A stretch of DNA of 9,834 nt from Candidatus Cloacimonadota bacterium (lineage in GTDB: Bacteria > Cloacimonadota > Cloacimonadia > Cloacimonadales > TCS61), in NCBI GenBank assembly GCA_014382915.1, contig JACNIV010000341.1:1-9834 (forward strand), given 5' to 3'. Shown here in pieces: positions 1-7,290 of this stretch (its first letter is position 1; the number at the start of each line of letters is the position of its first letter). Below the pieces are notes generated by a model. It searched no databases. It was not told where the DNA came from and saw only the letters and a list, made by a program, of their open reading frames with translations. The position numbers and the translations under genes were made by a program.

Positions 1-1
1 T

Positions 2-70
2 ATTAACTTCACACTTGATAGTAACAAGCTCTCCAAGATTGAATGGATGTTCGAGGATCTGGATAATTAA
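2..70 (+). CDS. C-terminal end of an upstream gene (partial)
   Basis: An open frame enters from the left edge and gives 22 residues ending in IEWMFEDLDN before a TAA at 68-70. It runs in the same direction as lpxB, and the TAA lies one base before the lpxB ATG at 72, which is the spacing expected inside an operon. The fragment is too short to assign to a family. In many diderm bacteria the gene before lpxB is another lipid A or cell-envelope gene, so such a role is a guess from position only. Confidence 0.6.
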   Translation: MNFTLDSNKLSKIEWMFEDLDN

Positions 71-71
71 A

Positions 72-1208
72 ATGAGTAATAAAAGAATCTTCTGGATAGC
101 CGGAGAGAATTCCGGAGACCTGCATGCTTCCATTGTTCTTAAGGAACTGAAAAAACGAGAACTCCAAATTGATAATTTTGGTATCGGCGGAAGCAAGATG
201 GAAGCATACGATTTTAAACCGGTATTTCCTTTCCAGCGCTTTTCGGTGATGGGATTCATCGAAGTAGTGAAACACCTTTCTTTTTTCTTGAAGGTAGAAA
301 AAAAAATAAAAGAGATATTTTCGACCACTCCCCCCGACCTGGTAGTAGTGGTAGATTATCCCGGACTCAACATGAGAATTGCGAAAATGGCTTCCAAAAT
401 GAATATTCCCGTTCTGTATTTCATCTGTCCGCAGTTCTGGGCATGGAAATATAACAGAATATTCAAATTAAAAAAATATACAGATCATATTGCTTACATT
501 TTACCATTCGAAGAAAAATACTTCCAAAAACATCTCATAAAAGCAACTTATGTGGGTCACCCCATTGCAGAAGAGATAGAAGTTAAGCTTTCGCGGGATG
601 AAATGGCAAAAAATAACTCGTTAGCACAAGACAAGAAATGGATCGGTTTCCTGCCCGGAAGCAGGAATTTAGAGATAAAAAAAATGCTCCCTGAATATTT
701 GAAAGCAATAAAAAAATTCGATCATTCCAAATATGAATTCCTTATCTCAAAAGCTCCTACCGTATCAGATAAGCTTATGAAAAAAATGATCGGGGTTAGC
801 GGTGTAACAAATATTAAAACAATTGAACATCAGAATTATGAGATGATGAAACACTGTGATCTACTTGTAGTCACTTCCGGCACAGCAACCATTGAAACGG
901 CTTATACAGGCACACCATTTATAATAGTGTACAAAACCAGCAAATCATCGTATGAACTGGGAAAGCGGTTCATTAAGATCGGTCGTATCGGTTTACCCAA
1001 TATTGTGCTGGATAAAGACATTATCCCCGAGTTGATCCAAGATGAAGCCAGCGGTGAACGTATTTATGATATGGCAATGTCTATCCTCGATTCACCTGAA
1101 GAATACGATCGGATCACTTCAGAACTGAAAAATCTTCATGAAGTTCTTGGTAGCAGATCCACATCGGTTGAAACAGCAAATATCATCGAGAGAATGTTAT
1201 ATGCGTAA
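72..1208 (+). CDS. lpxB: Lipid-A-disaccharide synthase LpxB
   Basis: This GT19 glycosyltransferase condenses UDP-2,3-diacylglucosamine with lipid X to make the tetra-acyl disaccharide of lipid A, at the inner face of the cytoplasmic membrane. The 378-aa product has the usual family length. Visible LpxB motifs in order: AGENSGDLHAS (10-20), DYPGLN (95-100), CPQFWAWK (119-126), PFEEKYF (145-151), VGHP (161-164), the nucleotide-sugar site LPGSRNLEI (194-202), TSGTATIETA (268-277) and LPNIVLD (308-314). The ATG at 72 is chosen because LpxB proteins begin just before the AGExSGD motif. An in-frame ATG at 15 would add 19 unrelated residues and overlap the upstream gene almost entirely. No strong ribosome site precedes it, so translational coupling to the upstream gene is likely. 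Its last 8 nt overlap the next gene. Confidence 0.96.
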   Translation: MSNKRIFWIAGENSGDLHASIVLKELKKRELQIDNFGIGGSKMEAYDFKPVFPFQRFSVMGFIEVVKHLSFFLKVEKKIKEIFSTTPPDLVVVVDYPGLNMRIAKMASKMNIPVLYFICPQFWAWKYNRIFKLKKYTDHIAYILPFEEKYFQKHLIKATYVGHPIAEEIEVKLSRDEMAKNNSLAQDKKWIGFLPGSRNLEIKKMLPEYLKAIKKFDHSKYEFLISKAPTVSDKLMKKMIGVSGVTNIKTIEHQNYEMMKHCDLLVVTSGTATIETAYTGTPFIIVYKTSKSSYELGKRFIKIGRIGLPNIVLDKDIIPELIQDEASGERIYDMAMSILDSPEEYDRITSELKNLHEVLGSRSTSVETANIIERMLYA

Positions 1209-1803
1209 GATCTTCTTCTTTCTGGAAAAATATACAGTGGCATTATTTGTTCTAATACTGGGAAGTACATTACGTTATAAATTACGAACTCTTCCACCGG
1301 AAGGAAATGTAATTTATGCCTTCTGGCACAGGAATATGATCCCACTTTTATTCCTGCATAAATTTGAAAAAGCAGTGATCTTGATCTCCGGTTCCAAAGA
1401 TGGTGACCTGATAGCAAATCCTGCACATGCATTAGGCTATCTTACATCGCGGGGTTCATCCCGTCGTGGTGGGAGTTCAGCGATAAAAAAACTAATTAAA
1501 CTATCACAAGATCACTGCCTTGCCATCACTCCGGATGGTCCAAAAGGTCCGGGTGAAAAGGTTAAAAACGGAGTTGTTTTTTTATCCTATTTTACTGGGA
1601 AACCTATTATTCCGATTGCTGTGGATATTAATTGGGAAAAGGTCTTTAATTCGTGGGACAGGTTTCGCCTGCCAAAATTATTCAGCCAGGTATATGTAGC
1701 CTACGGTGAACCGATCTTTGTAAATTCCAAAGATGAGATCAAAGCTAAAGTGCAGGAAGTACAGAAAGCAATGGAGGAATTAAATCAACAGAATAAAATA
1801 TGA
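1201..1803 (+). CDS. DUF374 lysophospholipid acyltransferase family protein (LpxJ-like)
   Basis: The 200-aa product is a DUF374-type acyltransferase, a family that includes the LpxJ secondary acyltransferase of lipid A in Helicobacter and Campylobacter. A hydrophobic N-terminus (about 4-22) should anchor it to the inner membrane. Family landmarks are AFWHRNMIPLL (40-50) with candidate catalytic His43, SGSKDGDLIA (63-72), RGSSRRGG (84-91), TPDGPKGP (110-117) and GKPIIPIAV (133-141). The start at 1201 gives the normal family N-terminus and lies inside the last codons of lpxB, so the two genes overlap by 8 nt and are probably translationally coupled. An in-frame ATG at 1138 would add 21 residues encoded by lpxB sequence and is unlikely. 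The pairing with lpxB supports a late acylation step on lipid A; the exact acceptor cannot be read from sequence. Confidence 0.88.
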   Translation: MRKIFFFLEKYTVALFVLILGSTLRYKLRTLPPEGNVIYAFWHRNMIPLLFLHKFEKAVILISGSKDGDLIANPAHALGYLTSRGSSRRGGSSAIKKLIKLSQDHCLAITPDGPKGPGEKVKNGVVFLSYFTGKPIIPIAVDINWEKVFNSWDRFRLPKLFSQVYVAYGEPIFVNSKDEIKAKVQEVQKAMEELNQQNKI

Positions 1804-1821
1804 GAACTCTATCTCTAATTC

Positions 1822-1976
1822 TTTGTCATTCCCAATTCAACCTGTCCCGATGTTTATCTGGGATTGGGAATCTTCTCTGGCTACAAAGCCACAGCTTTGT
1901 ATGCCTTAAACAAATTAAAATGCGTATCCAAGCTGGGGCTTGGATACGAGAGTTATGTTTTATCGGAATGACAGAA
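1822..1976. repeat. Composite palindromic intergenic repeat (MITE-like)
   Basis: Nearly the whole 200-nt gap between the acyltransferase and the aminotransferase is folded repeat sequence. The outer ends are a 9-bp perfect inverted repeat, TGTCATTCC (1824-1832) and GGAATGACA (1965-1973). Inside are three hairpins: TTCCCAAT (1829-1836) with ATTGGGAA (1863-1870), enclosing a CCCGAT...ATCTGGG stem; ACAAAGC (1883-1889) with GCTTTGT (1894-1900) around a CACA loop; and an 11-bp perfect stem CGTATCCAAGC (1923-1933) with GCTTGGATACG (1938-1948) around TGGG. No credible protein is encoded. Ends of the GTCATTCC/GGAATGAC kind are common in dispersed bacterial repeats. The hairpins could also end transcription or protect mRNA ends, but none is followed by a clear U-run. 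Confidence 0.75.
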
Positions 1977-2003
1977 AAGTAATTAAATAAGAAAGAGGAT
2001 AGA

Positions 2004-3212
2004 ATGAGACTTTCAAATAGAGCAATTAATGTGCAGGCATCCCCCATCAGGAAGTTGATGCCTTTTGCCAATGCAGCCAAGAAAAGAGGTATTAAAATTT
2101 ACCATCTTAATATTGGTCAGCCGGATATTGAGACACCCAAAGAAATGCTGGATGTCTACGCTAATTATCATGACAAAGTTCTGGCATACGGACCTTCTCA
2201 GGGTTTGGAGATCTATCGTGAGAGCCTGGTAAGATATTATGGCAGACATGGTATAAACATAGATATTGACGACATTATCGTAACTACAGCCGGTTCGGAA
2301 GCAATTATTTTTGCCATGCTGGCTACCTGTAATCATGGTGATGAGATAATCATTCCTGAACCATTTTACACAAACTATAACGGTTTTGCCACAATGACCG
2401 GTGTAAAAATAATTCCCTTAACAACTTATGCAGATCAAGGCTTCAGACTTCCTTCCAATGAAAAAATCGAATCACTTATAACTCCCCGCACAAAGGCAAT
2501 TTTGCTGTGCACTCCGGGAAATCCTACGGGAGCTGTATACTTAAAAGAGGATCTGGAAAGAGCAGCAGAGATCGCAAAGAGACATAGCCTTTTTGTGATA
2601 TCAGATGAAGTGTACCGTGAGTTCGTATACGATGGTCTTTCACATACCAGTATCCTGAATATAAAAGGTATAGAAGATAAAGCTATTATGGTGGATAGTA
2701 TTTCCAAAAGATACAGTGCCTGCGGTGCCAGGATCGGATGCCTGGTTTCAAGAAATAAAGAGCTTGTATCCTCTGTACTAAAATTTGCCCAGGCAAGACT
2801 CTGCCCGCCTACCATTGACCAGCTTGCAGCTAATGCTGCCATCGATATTGAAGAAGAATATTTCAAAACAATTTTGAAGGAATACGACAAACGCAGAAAT
2901 ATAGTTTATGAAGAACTTCAAAAAATTGAGGGAATAGTCTGCATTAAACCAAAAGGAGCATTTTATATAATCGCCAAACTGCCGATAGAGGACGCCGAAG
3001 ACTTTGCCAGGTGGTTATTGGAAGAATTCTCCATAGATAATGAAACAGTTATGTTCGCACCTGCCCAGGGATTTTATGCAAGCTCGGGAATTGGGAAAAA
3101 TGAGATTAGAATTGCTTATGTACTCAATGAAAACGACCTGATAAAAGCCATGAATATTCTGAGGAAAGGATTGGAAGAATATAAAAAAGAAGAATTAGCA
3201 ATGAATCTTTAA
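2004..3212 (+). CDS. Class I/II PLP-dependent aminotransferase (aspartate aminotransferase-like)
   Basis: This 402-aa enzyme belongs to fold-type I of the PLP aminotransferases, which move an amino group between an amino acid and a 2-oxo acid in the cytoplasm. Landmarks: NIGQPDIETP (36-45), the GSEAII turn that holds the cofactor phosphate (97-102), CTPGNPTGAVY with Asn173, ISDEVYREF with Asp201 and Tyr204, SISKRYSACGARIG with the Schiff-base Lys235, and NEIRIAY with Arg369, which should bind the substrate alpha-carboxylate. Length is normal and no motif is damaged. A good ribosome site (AGAGGA at 1994-1999) sits before the ATG. It resembles the AspB/AspC-like subgroup, but substrate choice (aspartate, alanine, aromatic) cannot be decided. 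It follows the palindromic repeat and ends 20 nt before the helicase, with no terminator between them, so read-through into the defence-like cluster is possible. Confidence 0.9.
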   Translation: MRLSNRAINVQASPIRKLMPFANAAKKRGIKIYHLNIGQPDIETPKEMLDVYANYHDKVLAYGPSQGLEIYRESLVRYYGRHGINIDIDDIIVTTAGSEAIIFAMLATCNHGDEIIIPEPFYTNYNGFATMTGVKIIPLTTYADQGFRLPSNEKIESLITPRTKAILLCTPGNPTGAVYLKEDLERAAEIAKRHSLFVISDEVYREFVYDGLSHTSILNIKGIEDKAIMVDSISKRYSACGARIGCLVSRNKELVSSVLKFAQARLCPPTIDQLAANAAIDIEEEYFKTILKEYDKRRNIVYEELQKIEGIVCIKPKGAFYIIAKLPIEDAEDFARWLLEEFSIDNETVMFAPAQGFYASSGIGKNEIRIAYVLNENDLIKAMNILRKGLEEYKKEELAMNL

Positions 3213-3232
3213 TATAATAAAGGATACTAAAA

Positions 3233-6200
3233 ATGGCAAAATTAATTACAAACCAAAAAGAGTTTTTATCCGAAATAATCGACAATATTCTACCCAGTTC
3301 TAATAAACTGTTTTTCCTTGTAGGGTATTTCTACTTCTCAGGTTTCGAGCAAATGTATAAAAACATCAATGATAAAAAGATGAAAATATTAGTTGGTATG
3401 AATATTGAAAAAAACATATCAAACAAAATTAAAGAATTCACCATTATTCAGGAAATTAATCAATCCAGATTAGAAATTAAAAAAAGCTACTATAGGTCTT
3501 TTGTTGAGATTTTTAATGATACAGATTATTTCGATTCCGAAGAAAAACAGGAAGCATTCAGAATTTTCATTAACAAAATAAAAGACGGAACACTGGAAAT
3601 AAGAAAAACCGAACATCCCAATCACGCAAAATTATATCTATTCGAGCACAAAGAAGAAGTAAATCAAAATGGCTTAAATCCGGGAACAATGATAACCGGC
3701 TCAAGTAATTTGACAAGAGCAGGTTTGAAGGGACAGCATGAAATAAATGTAATTTTACGAGATGAATATCCGGAAGGAAAAAAAATCTTTGATGAATTGT
3801 GGGAAACAGCAATTAATATTGTGAACGAAGGGAATTTAGATGAATTTATAGAGGAAGTTGTTGGGAAAGTATGGATCGATAAACTCTATAAACCATATTT
3901 GTTTTACATCAAAGTATTAATTGAATATTTCTCAATAAAAGAGTCTGGAGAAATTACATTACCAGATGAAATCACAGACGGACAATTCTTCAATTTGAAA
4001 TACCAAATCGATGCGATAAAGAAATCCATGCAAATCATCGAACAGCACAATGGTGTATTGATCTCTGACGTTGTAGGACTTGGAAAAAGTATCATTGCTT
4101 CCGCAGTTGCTTTTAATATGCGTAAGAAAGTAATTATAATTGCACCGCCCAATTTGCATTATCAATGGGACAAAGAATATCGTACTATTTTTAACTTTAA
4201 TGCTGTTGTTTTCGGAACAGGTTCGATTCCTAAAGCTCTCGATCACCTGCAGAACGTCTGGAATGATGAAGAAGTTTTAATAATTGTGGATGAAGCTCAC
4301 AAATTTCGTAATGAAAACACAGATGATTACATAAATTTGCACAGACTTTGTCAGGGAAATAAAGTGATGCTGCTTACAGCAACGCCCTTCAACAACCGAC
4401 CGCAAGATATTTTTGCGATGATCAAGCTCTTTCAAATTCCCTCCAAGTCAACTATTCGAACAGTCGATAATCTTTCCTTTCAATTTCAGAAAATGATCAA
4501 AGAATATAGAGCGATAAGCCAAGAGAGAAAAAAGAAGGATGTTGATGAAGCAAAGCTGAAAAGAAGAATTCAAGTTCTGGCAAAAGATATTAGACATATT
4601 TTAGAACCTGTTCTGATAAGACGTTCACGAATCGATCTAAAAAACATAACAGAATATAGAGAAGATCTGAAAAAACAGGGTTTCAGATATGTGTTTGCCG
4701 AAGCTCCCATCGAAAAAGAATATTATCTCGGAGACTTGGCAGAATTATATCTAAAAACATTAAATACAATTTATCCTGAAGAATCCAAAAAAAAGAAAGA
4801 AAAGCAAAAGGATAAAATCGAATTCATCGGAGCCAGATACAAACCTGTAAATTACCTGAAAGATTTAGCGAAATTTAAGGAAAAGCTTAAAGCCGAACAC
4901 CAACACATCGATGCTGATGCAATACGCGTTGCTCAATCCAATCTGGCAGATTTTATGAGAAGACTGTTGGTTTCTCGTTTTGAAAGTTCCGTAAATGCTT
5001 TTCGATGCACGCTGAATGCGATGATCAAATCAATGGAATCAGTGAAAGAATATTATCATAAAGCTGCCAGAGTTCCTGTTTTTAAGAAAGGTAATTTGCC
5101 GGACATCGATTCATTGGATTTAGGAGAAGATGCTCTTAATGATCTTGAAAATTATAATTTTGAAAAAGAATTGGGAAAACATCTTGAGAAAGGTCTGTTT
5201 TTCATTCCCAAAGATGACTTGAAAGAAGATTTTATCAAAGACTTAAATCAGGATTTGAATTTGCTGAAAAGCATTAGAAAGGATTGGTTTGAAGACGGGA
5301 TTCAATCTGACCCAAAACTGGAAAATTTCAAAATTGAAATTCAATGGCAACTGCAAGCTGATCCCAAAAGAAAGATAGTCATTTTCAGCGAATACACCGA
5401 TACTGCAAAATATATATTTGAAGAAATAAAAAAAGATAAAAACATCAGAGCGTTTTATTTTGACTCAAGCGTCTCATCCACTAAAAATAAAAAAATCATA
5501 AGAGAAAATTTCGATGCTTCCCATAAAATCCAGAAAGATGATTATGATGTCATTGTAGCAACGGACGCACTTTCTGAAGGTGTAAATCTGAACAGAGCGG
5601 GAACGGTTTTCAATTATGATATTCCTTATAATCCAACCAGAGTAATTCAAAGAGTGGGAAGAATCAATAGAATTGGAAAAATGCTGTTTAATAAACTTTA
5701 TATTTATAATTATTTTCCAACTGATATCGGTGAAGAGGAAATTAGGAAAAAACAAATTTCCACTCTTAAGAAAGCAATGATAGACGCTCTCTTGGGAGAA
5801 GATACAAAAGTTCTAACTAAAGATGAAGAATTGCGATCTTACTTCTACCAAAAATATAATGAAGCAATAAAACTTCAGGAACAAGAATCGTGGGACACAA
5901 AATATCAAGACGATCTATATTATCTGAAAAAATCGCAACCTGACTTAATTGAAAAAGCTCTATCCATTCCCCGTCGTTCAAGAGTTCAACGATCTGAAAA
6001 AAAATTAAAATCCGGAGTAATTATTTTTGGCAAGAAAGCAGAAGACTATACTTTTAGATTGGGGACAAGTGAAAAAGAATCCCATGCACTTTCAGTTGAA
6101 GAAGCATTTGAACTTTTTGAAGCTGAAATTTCCGAAAATCCCAAAGAAGTTTCTAAACAATTTGAAAAAATCTATCAGCAAACAAAAGACAACATGTTCA

Positions 6201-6508
6201 TTTCCAAAACTCAAATTTCAACTTCCGGTAAAAAAGGTGAAGCAATCAATAAAATCGAGAAATTGATAGAATTGATTCCCGAAAAGAAAGATTATCTTTC
6301 CGACTTGTATTTTGTCGCAAAAGAACTGAATAGTTTACCTGATGGTGTTTTTACAATGATCAGACAAATAAATGAAGAAAATTTGCATGAAGATGTTGAA
6401 GATTTAATGAAATTAGTGACTCATTCTTACCTGGCAAAGATCATTAAAACAGCAAATAAAATTGACGAAGGAACGGAAACTTTGATTCTTGCCGAAGAAT
6501 TAATTTAG
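3233..6508 (+). CDS. Phospholipase-D-like domain fused to SNF2-family helicase
   Basis: A 1091-aa, probably DNA-acting fusion protein. Residues about 1-200 form a PLD-like nuclease domain with HAKLYLF (His131, Lys133) followed by GSSNLTRAG (156-164). Only one such HxK...GSSN motif is visible, so a dimeric active site would be needed. A superfamily 2 SNF2-type motor follows: motif I SDVVGLGKS (Lys285), motif II DEAH (353-356), motif III LTATPFNN (381-388). After a long insertion of about 330 residues with charged, coiled-coil-prone stretches near 420-450 and 515-560 comes the second lobe: VIFSEYTDTA (716-725), ATDALSEGVNL (776-786) and QRVGRINRIG (806-815). The C-terminal 250 residues are uncharacterised. 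Such PLD-helicases occur beside Eco57I-like methyltransferases in restriction-like clusters, as here. The start is supported by AAAGGA about 7 nt upstream. The specific role (cleavage or translocation on foreign DNA) is inference. Confidence 0.88.
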   Translation: MAKLITNQKEFLSEIIDNILPSSNKLFFLVGYFYFSGFEQMYKNINDKKMKILVGMNIEKNISNKIKEFTIIQEINQSRLEIKKSYYRSFVEIFNDTDYFDSEEKQEAFRIFINKIKDGTLEIRKTEHPNHAKLYLFEHKEEVNQNGLNPGTMITGSSNLTRAGLKGQHEINVILRDEYPEGKKIFDELWETAINIVNEGNLDEFIEEVVGKVWIDKLYKPYLFYIKVLIEYFSIKESGEITLPDEITDGQFFNLKYQIDAIKKSMQIIEQHNGVLISDVVGLGKSIIASAVAFNMRKKVIIIAPPNLHYQWDKEYRTIFNFNAVVFGTGSIPKALDHLQNVWNDEEVLIIVDEAHKFRNENTDDYINLHRLCQGNKVMLLTATPFNNRPQDIFAMIKLFQIPSKSTIRTVDNLSFQFQKMIKEYRAISQERKKKDVDEAKLKRRIQVLAKDIRHILEPVLIRRSRIDLKNITEYREDLKKQGFRYVFAEAPIEKEYYLGDLAELYLKTLNTIYPEESKKKKEKQKDKIEFIGARYKPVNYLKDLAKFKEKLKAEHQHIDADAIRVAQSNLADFMRRLLVSRFESSVNAFRCTLNAMIKSMESVKEYYHKAARVPVFKKGNLPDIDSLDLGEDALNDLENYNFEKELGKHLEKGLFFIPKDDLKEDFIKDLNQDLNLLKSIRKDWFEDGIQSDPKLENFKIEIQWQLQADPKRKIVIFSEYTDTAKYIFEEIKKDKNIRAFYFDSSVSSTKNKKIIRENFDASHKIQKDDYDVIVATDALSEGVNLNRAGTVFNYDIPYNPTRVIQRVGRINRIGKMLFNKLYIYNYFPTDIGEEEIRKKQISTLKKAMIDALLGEDTKVLTKDEELRSYFYQKYNEAIKLQEQESWDTKYQDDLYYLKKSQPDLIEKALSIPRRSRVQRSEKKLKSGVIIFGKKAEDYTFRLGTSEKESHALSVEEAFELFEAEISENPKEVSKQFEKIYQQTKDNMFISKTQISTSGKKGEAINKIEKLIELIPEKKDYLSDLYFVAKELNSLPDGVFTMIRQINEENLHEDVEDLMKLVTHSYLAKIIKTANKIDEGTETLILAEELI

Positions 6509-6516
6509 GAGATCTT

Positions 6517-7170
6517 ATGAAAGCAGTAGTAACTTGCGATATAATTAAATCACGTCAATATTCTAATTTGGATAGAGATGAAATAAATAGACTTATTAAA
6601 ACAAGCTTCAACGATTGCTGCGATCTTGTCCCTGAAGCTAATGCCGATAAACTTTCTTTCAGTATTATCCAGGGGGATGAATTTCAATTCCTGATCAATA
6701 AACCTGAATACGCTTATCAATTTGTTGTTTTTTATCGATTGATCTTATCACGATCTAATATAAAATTTTCTTTTAGATCAGGGATCGGTATTGACGATAT
6801 CGTTATACAAGATGAAAATACTTATAAAATGGATGGTCCTGCTTTTCACAAATCACGAGAAGGAATCAATGAGTTTGAATTAAAAATAAATAAATCAAGA
6901 CTAACAATTATTAAATACGGGAAAGTGCAGATAGATAATGAACTTAATATGATTTGCATTTACCAGGATTTGCTTGAATCAAAATGGTCTGCAAAAAATA
7001 GAAGTTCTATTTTGGCAAAAATTAAATATCAGACTCTTTCCGAAGCTGCTTTACATGAAAATGTTACATATCAGGCAATCCAAAAAAATCTTAAGGCAGC
7101 TTTTTGGGAAATTTTTTTCGATGGAATTGAATACATAAGAGATCGTCTCAACACAACCCTGACAGGTTGA
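6517..7170 (+). CDS. SatD-family protein with HTH-like C-terminus
   Basis: The 217-aa product matches the SatD family pattern: CDIIKSR at the N-terminus (Asp8, Ser12, Arg13), IIQGDEFQFL (50-59, Asp54), FRSGIGIDDI (86-95) and DGPAFHKSREG (106-116). SatD is named from the Streptococcus mutans sat (acid-tolerance) locus, but its biochemical function is not established. Order and spacing of these motifs recall class III nucleotide cyclases (metal Asp, GD, RxGIG, G-x-A...AR); this is an inference. Residues 168-195, with KYQTLSEAAL...VTYQAIQKNLKAA, look like a helix-turn-helix, so the protein may bind DNA. The gene starts 8 nt after the helicase stop, and its ribosome site AGGAGAT (6507-6513) overlaps that stop, so the two are co-translated. 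DUF3307 lies downstream after a motif-rich gap. Confidence 0.82.
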   Translation: MKAVVTCDIIKSRQYSNLDRDEINRLIKTSFNDCCDLVPEANADKLSFSIIQGDEFQFLINKPEYAYQFVVFYRLILSRSNIKFSFRSGIGIDDIVIQDENTYKMDGPAFHKSREGINEFELKINKSRLTIIKYGKVQIDNELNMICIYQDLLESKWSAKNRSSILAKIKYQTLSEAALHENVTYQAIQKNLKAAFWEIFFDGIEYIRDRLNTTLTG

Positions 7171-7204
7171 AAAAGAGTATTACCACCCAATAGGGTTGTG
7201 TTTT
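7150..7204 (+). terminator. Possible stem-loop terminator overlapping the end of satD
   Basis: AACACAACCCT (7150-7160) and AGGGTTGTGTT (7192-7202) form an 11-bp perfect inverted repeat with a 31-nt loop, followed by TT and an AT-rich stretch. The left arm is inside the last codons of the SatD gene. A smaller hairpin, CAACC (7154-7158) with GGTTG (7165-7169), competes with it. The loop is long and the T-run short for a classical intrinsic terminator, so attenuation or an operator function is equally possible. Confidence 0.3.
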
Positions 7205-7236
7205 AATGTTTCAACACATTGGGGTTGTGTTTTCAT
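7188..7236 (+). repeat. Tandem-like direct repeat with GGGTTGTGTTTT core
   Basis: Two 20-nt units (7188-7207 and 7217-7236) match at 17 of 20 positions and share an exact 12-nt core GGGTTGTGTTTT at 7193-7204 and 7222-7233, 29 nt apart. A third, inverted copy of the core (AACACAACCC) is at 7150-7159, and a further GGTTG is at 7165-7169. The 120-nt gap between SatD and DUF3307 therefore holds four GGTTG cores in about 75 nt. This spacing suits a protein-binding operator upstream of the DUF3307 gene; the HTH of SatD is an obvious candidate binder, by inference only. No clear -35/-10 pair stands out (TTGATC at 7238 and TATAGG at 7263 are 19 nt apart, weak). Confidence 0.55.
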
Positions 7237-7279
7237 CTTGATCAATCTATCTATTATTCCTGTATAGGGTGAACTCACT

Positions 7280-7285
7280 AAGGAG
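7280..7285 (+). promoter_or_regulatory. Ribosome binding site fixing the DUF3307 start
   Basis: AAGGAG lies 5 nt before the ATG at 7291. The upstream in-frame GTG at 7285 overlaps this site and has none of its own at a workable distance, so ATG 7291 is the better start. Confidence 0.7.
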
Positions 7286-7290
7286 TGTTT

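Noticed and set aside
1800..2080. Short open frames on both strands in the gap after the acyltransferase
   Set aside because: They are read from hairpin repeat sequence (1822-1976) and have no protein-like features.
2435..2890. A 151-aa open frame on the minus strand
   Set aside because: It lies wholly inside the aminotransferase, whose catalytic motifs are intact in the + frame, and it shows no recognisable domain or ribosome site.
6027..6266. A 79-aa lysine-rich + frame
   Set aside because: It is a shifted reading of the A-rich helicase gene, with no sign of independent coding.
7150..7236. CRISPR array
   Set aside because: The repeats are short, imperfect, partly inverted, only two direct copies exist, and there are no cas genes.
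7285..7290. GTG start for the DUF3307 gene
   Set aside because: It overlaps the AAGGAG ribosome site that is ideally placed for the ATG at 7291.
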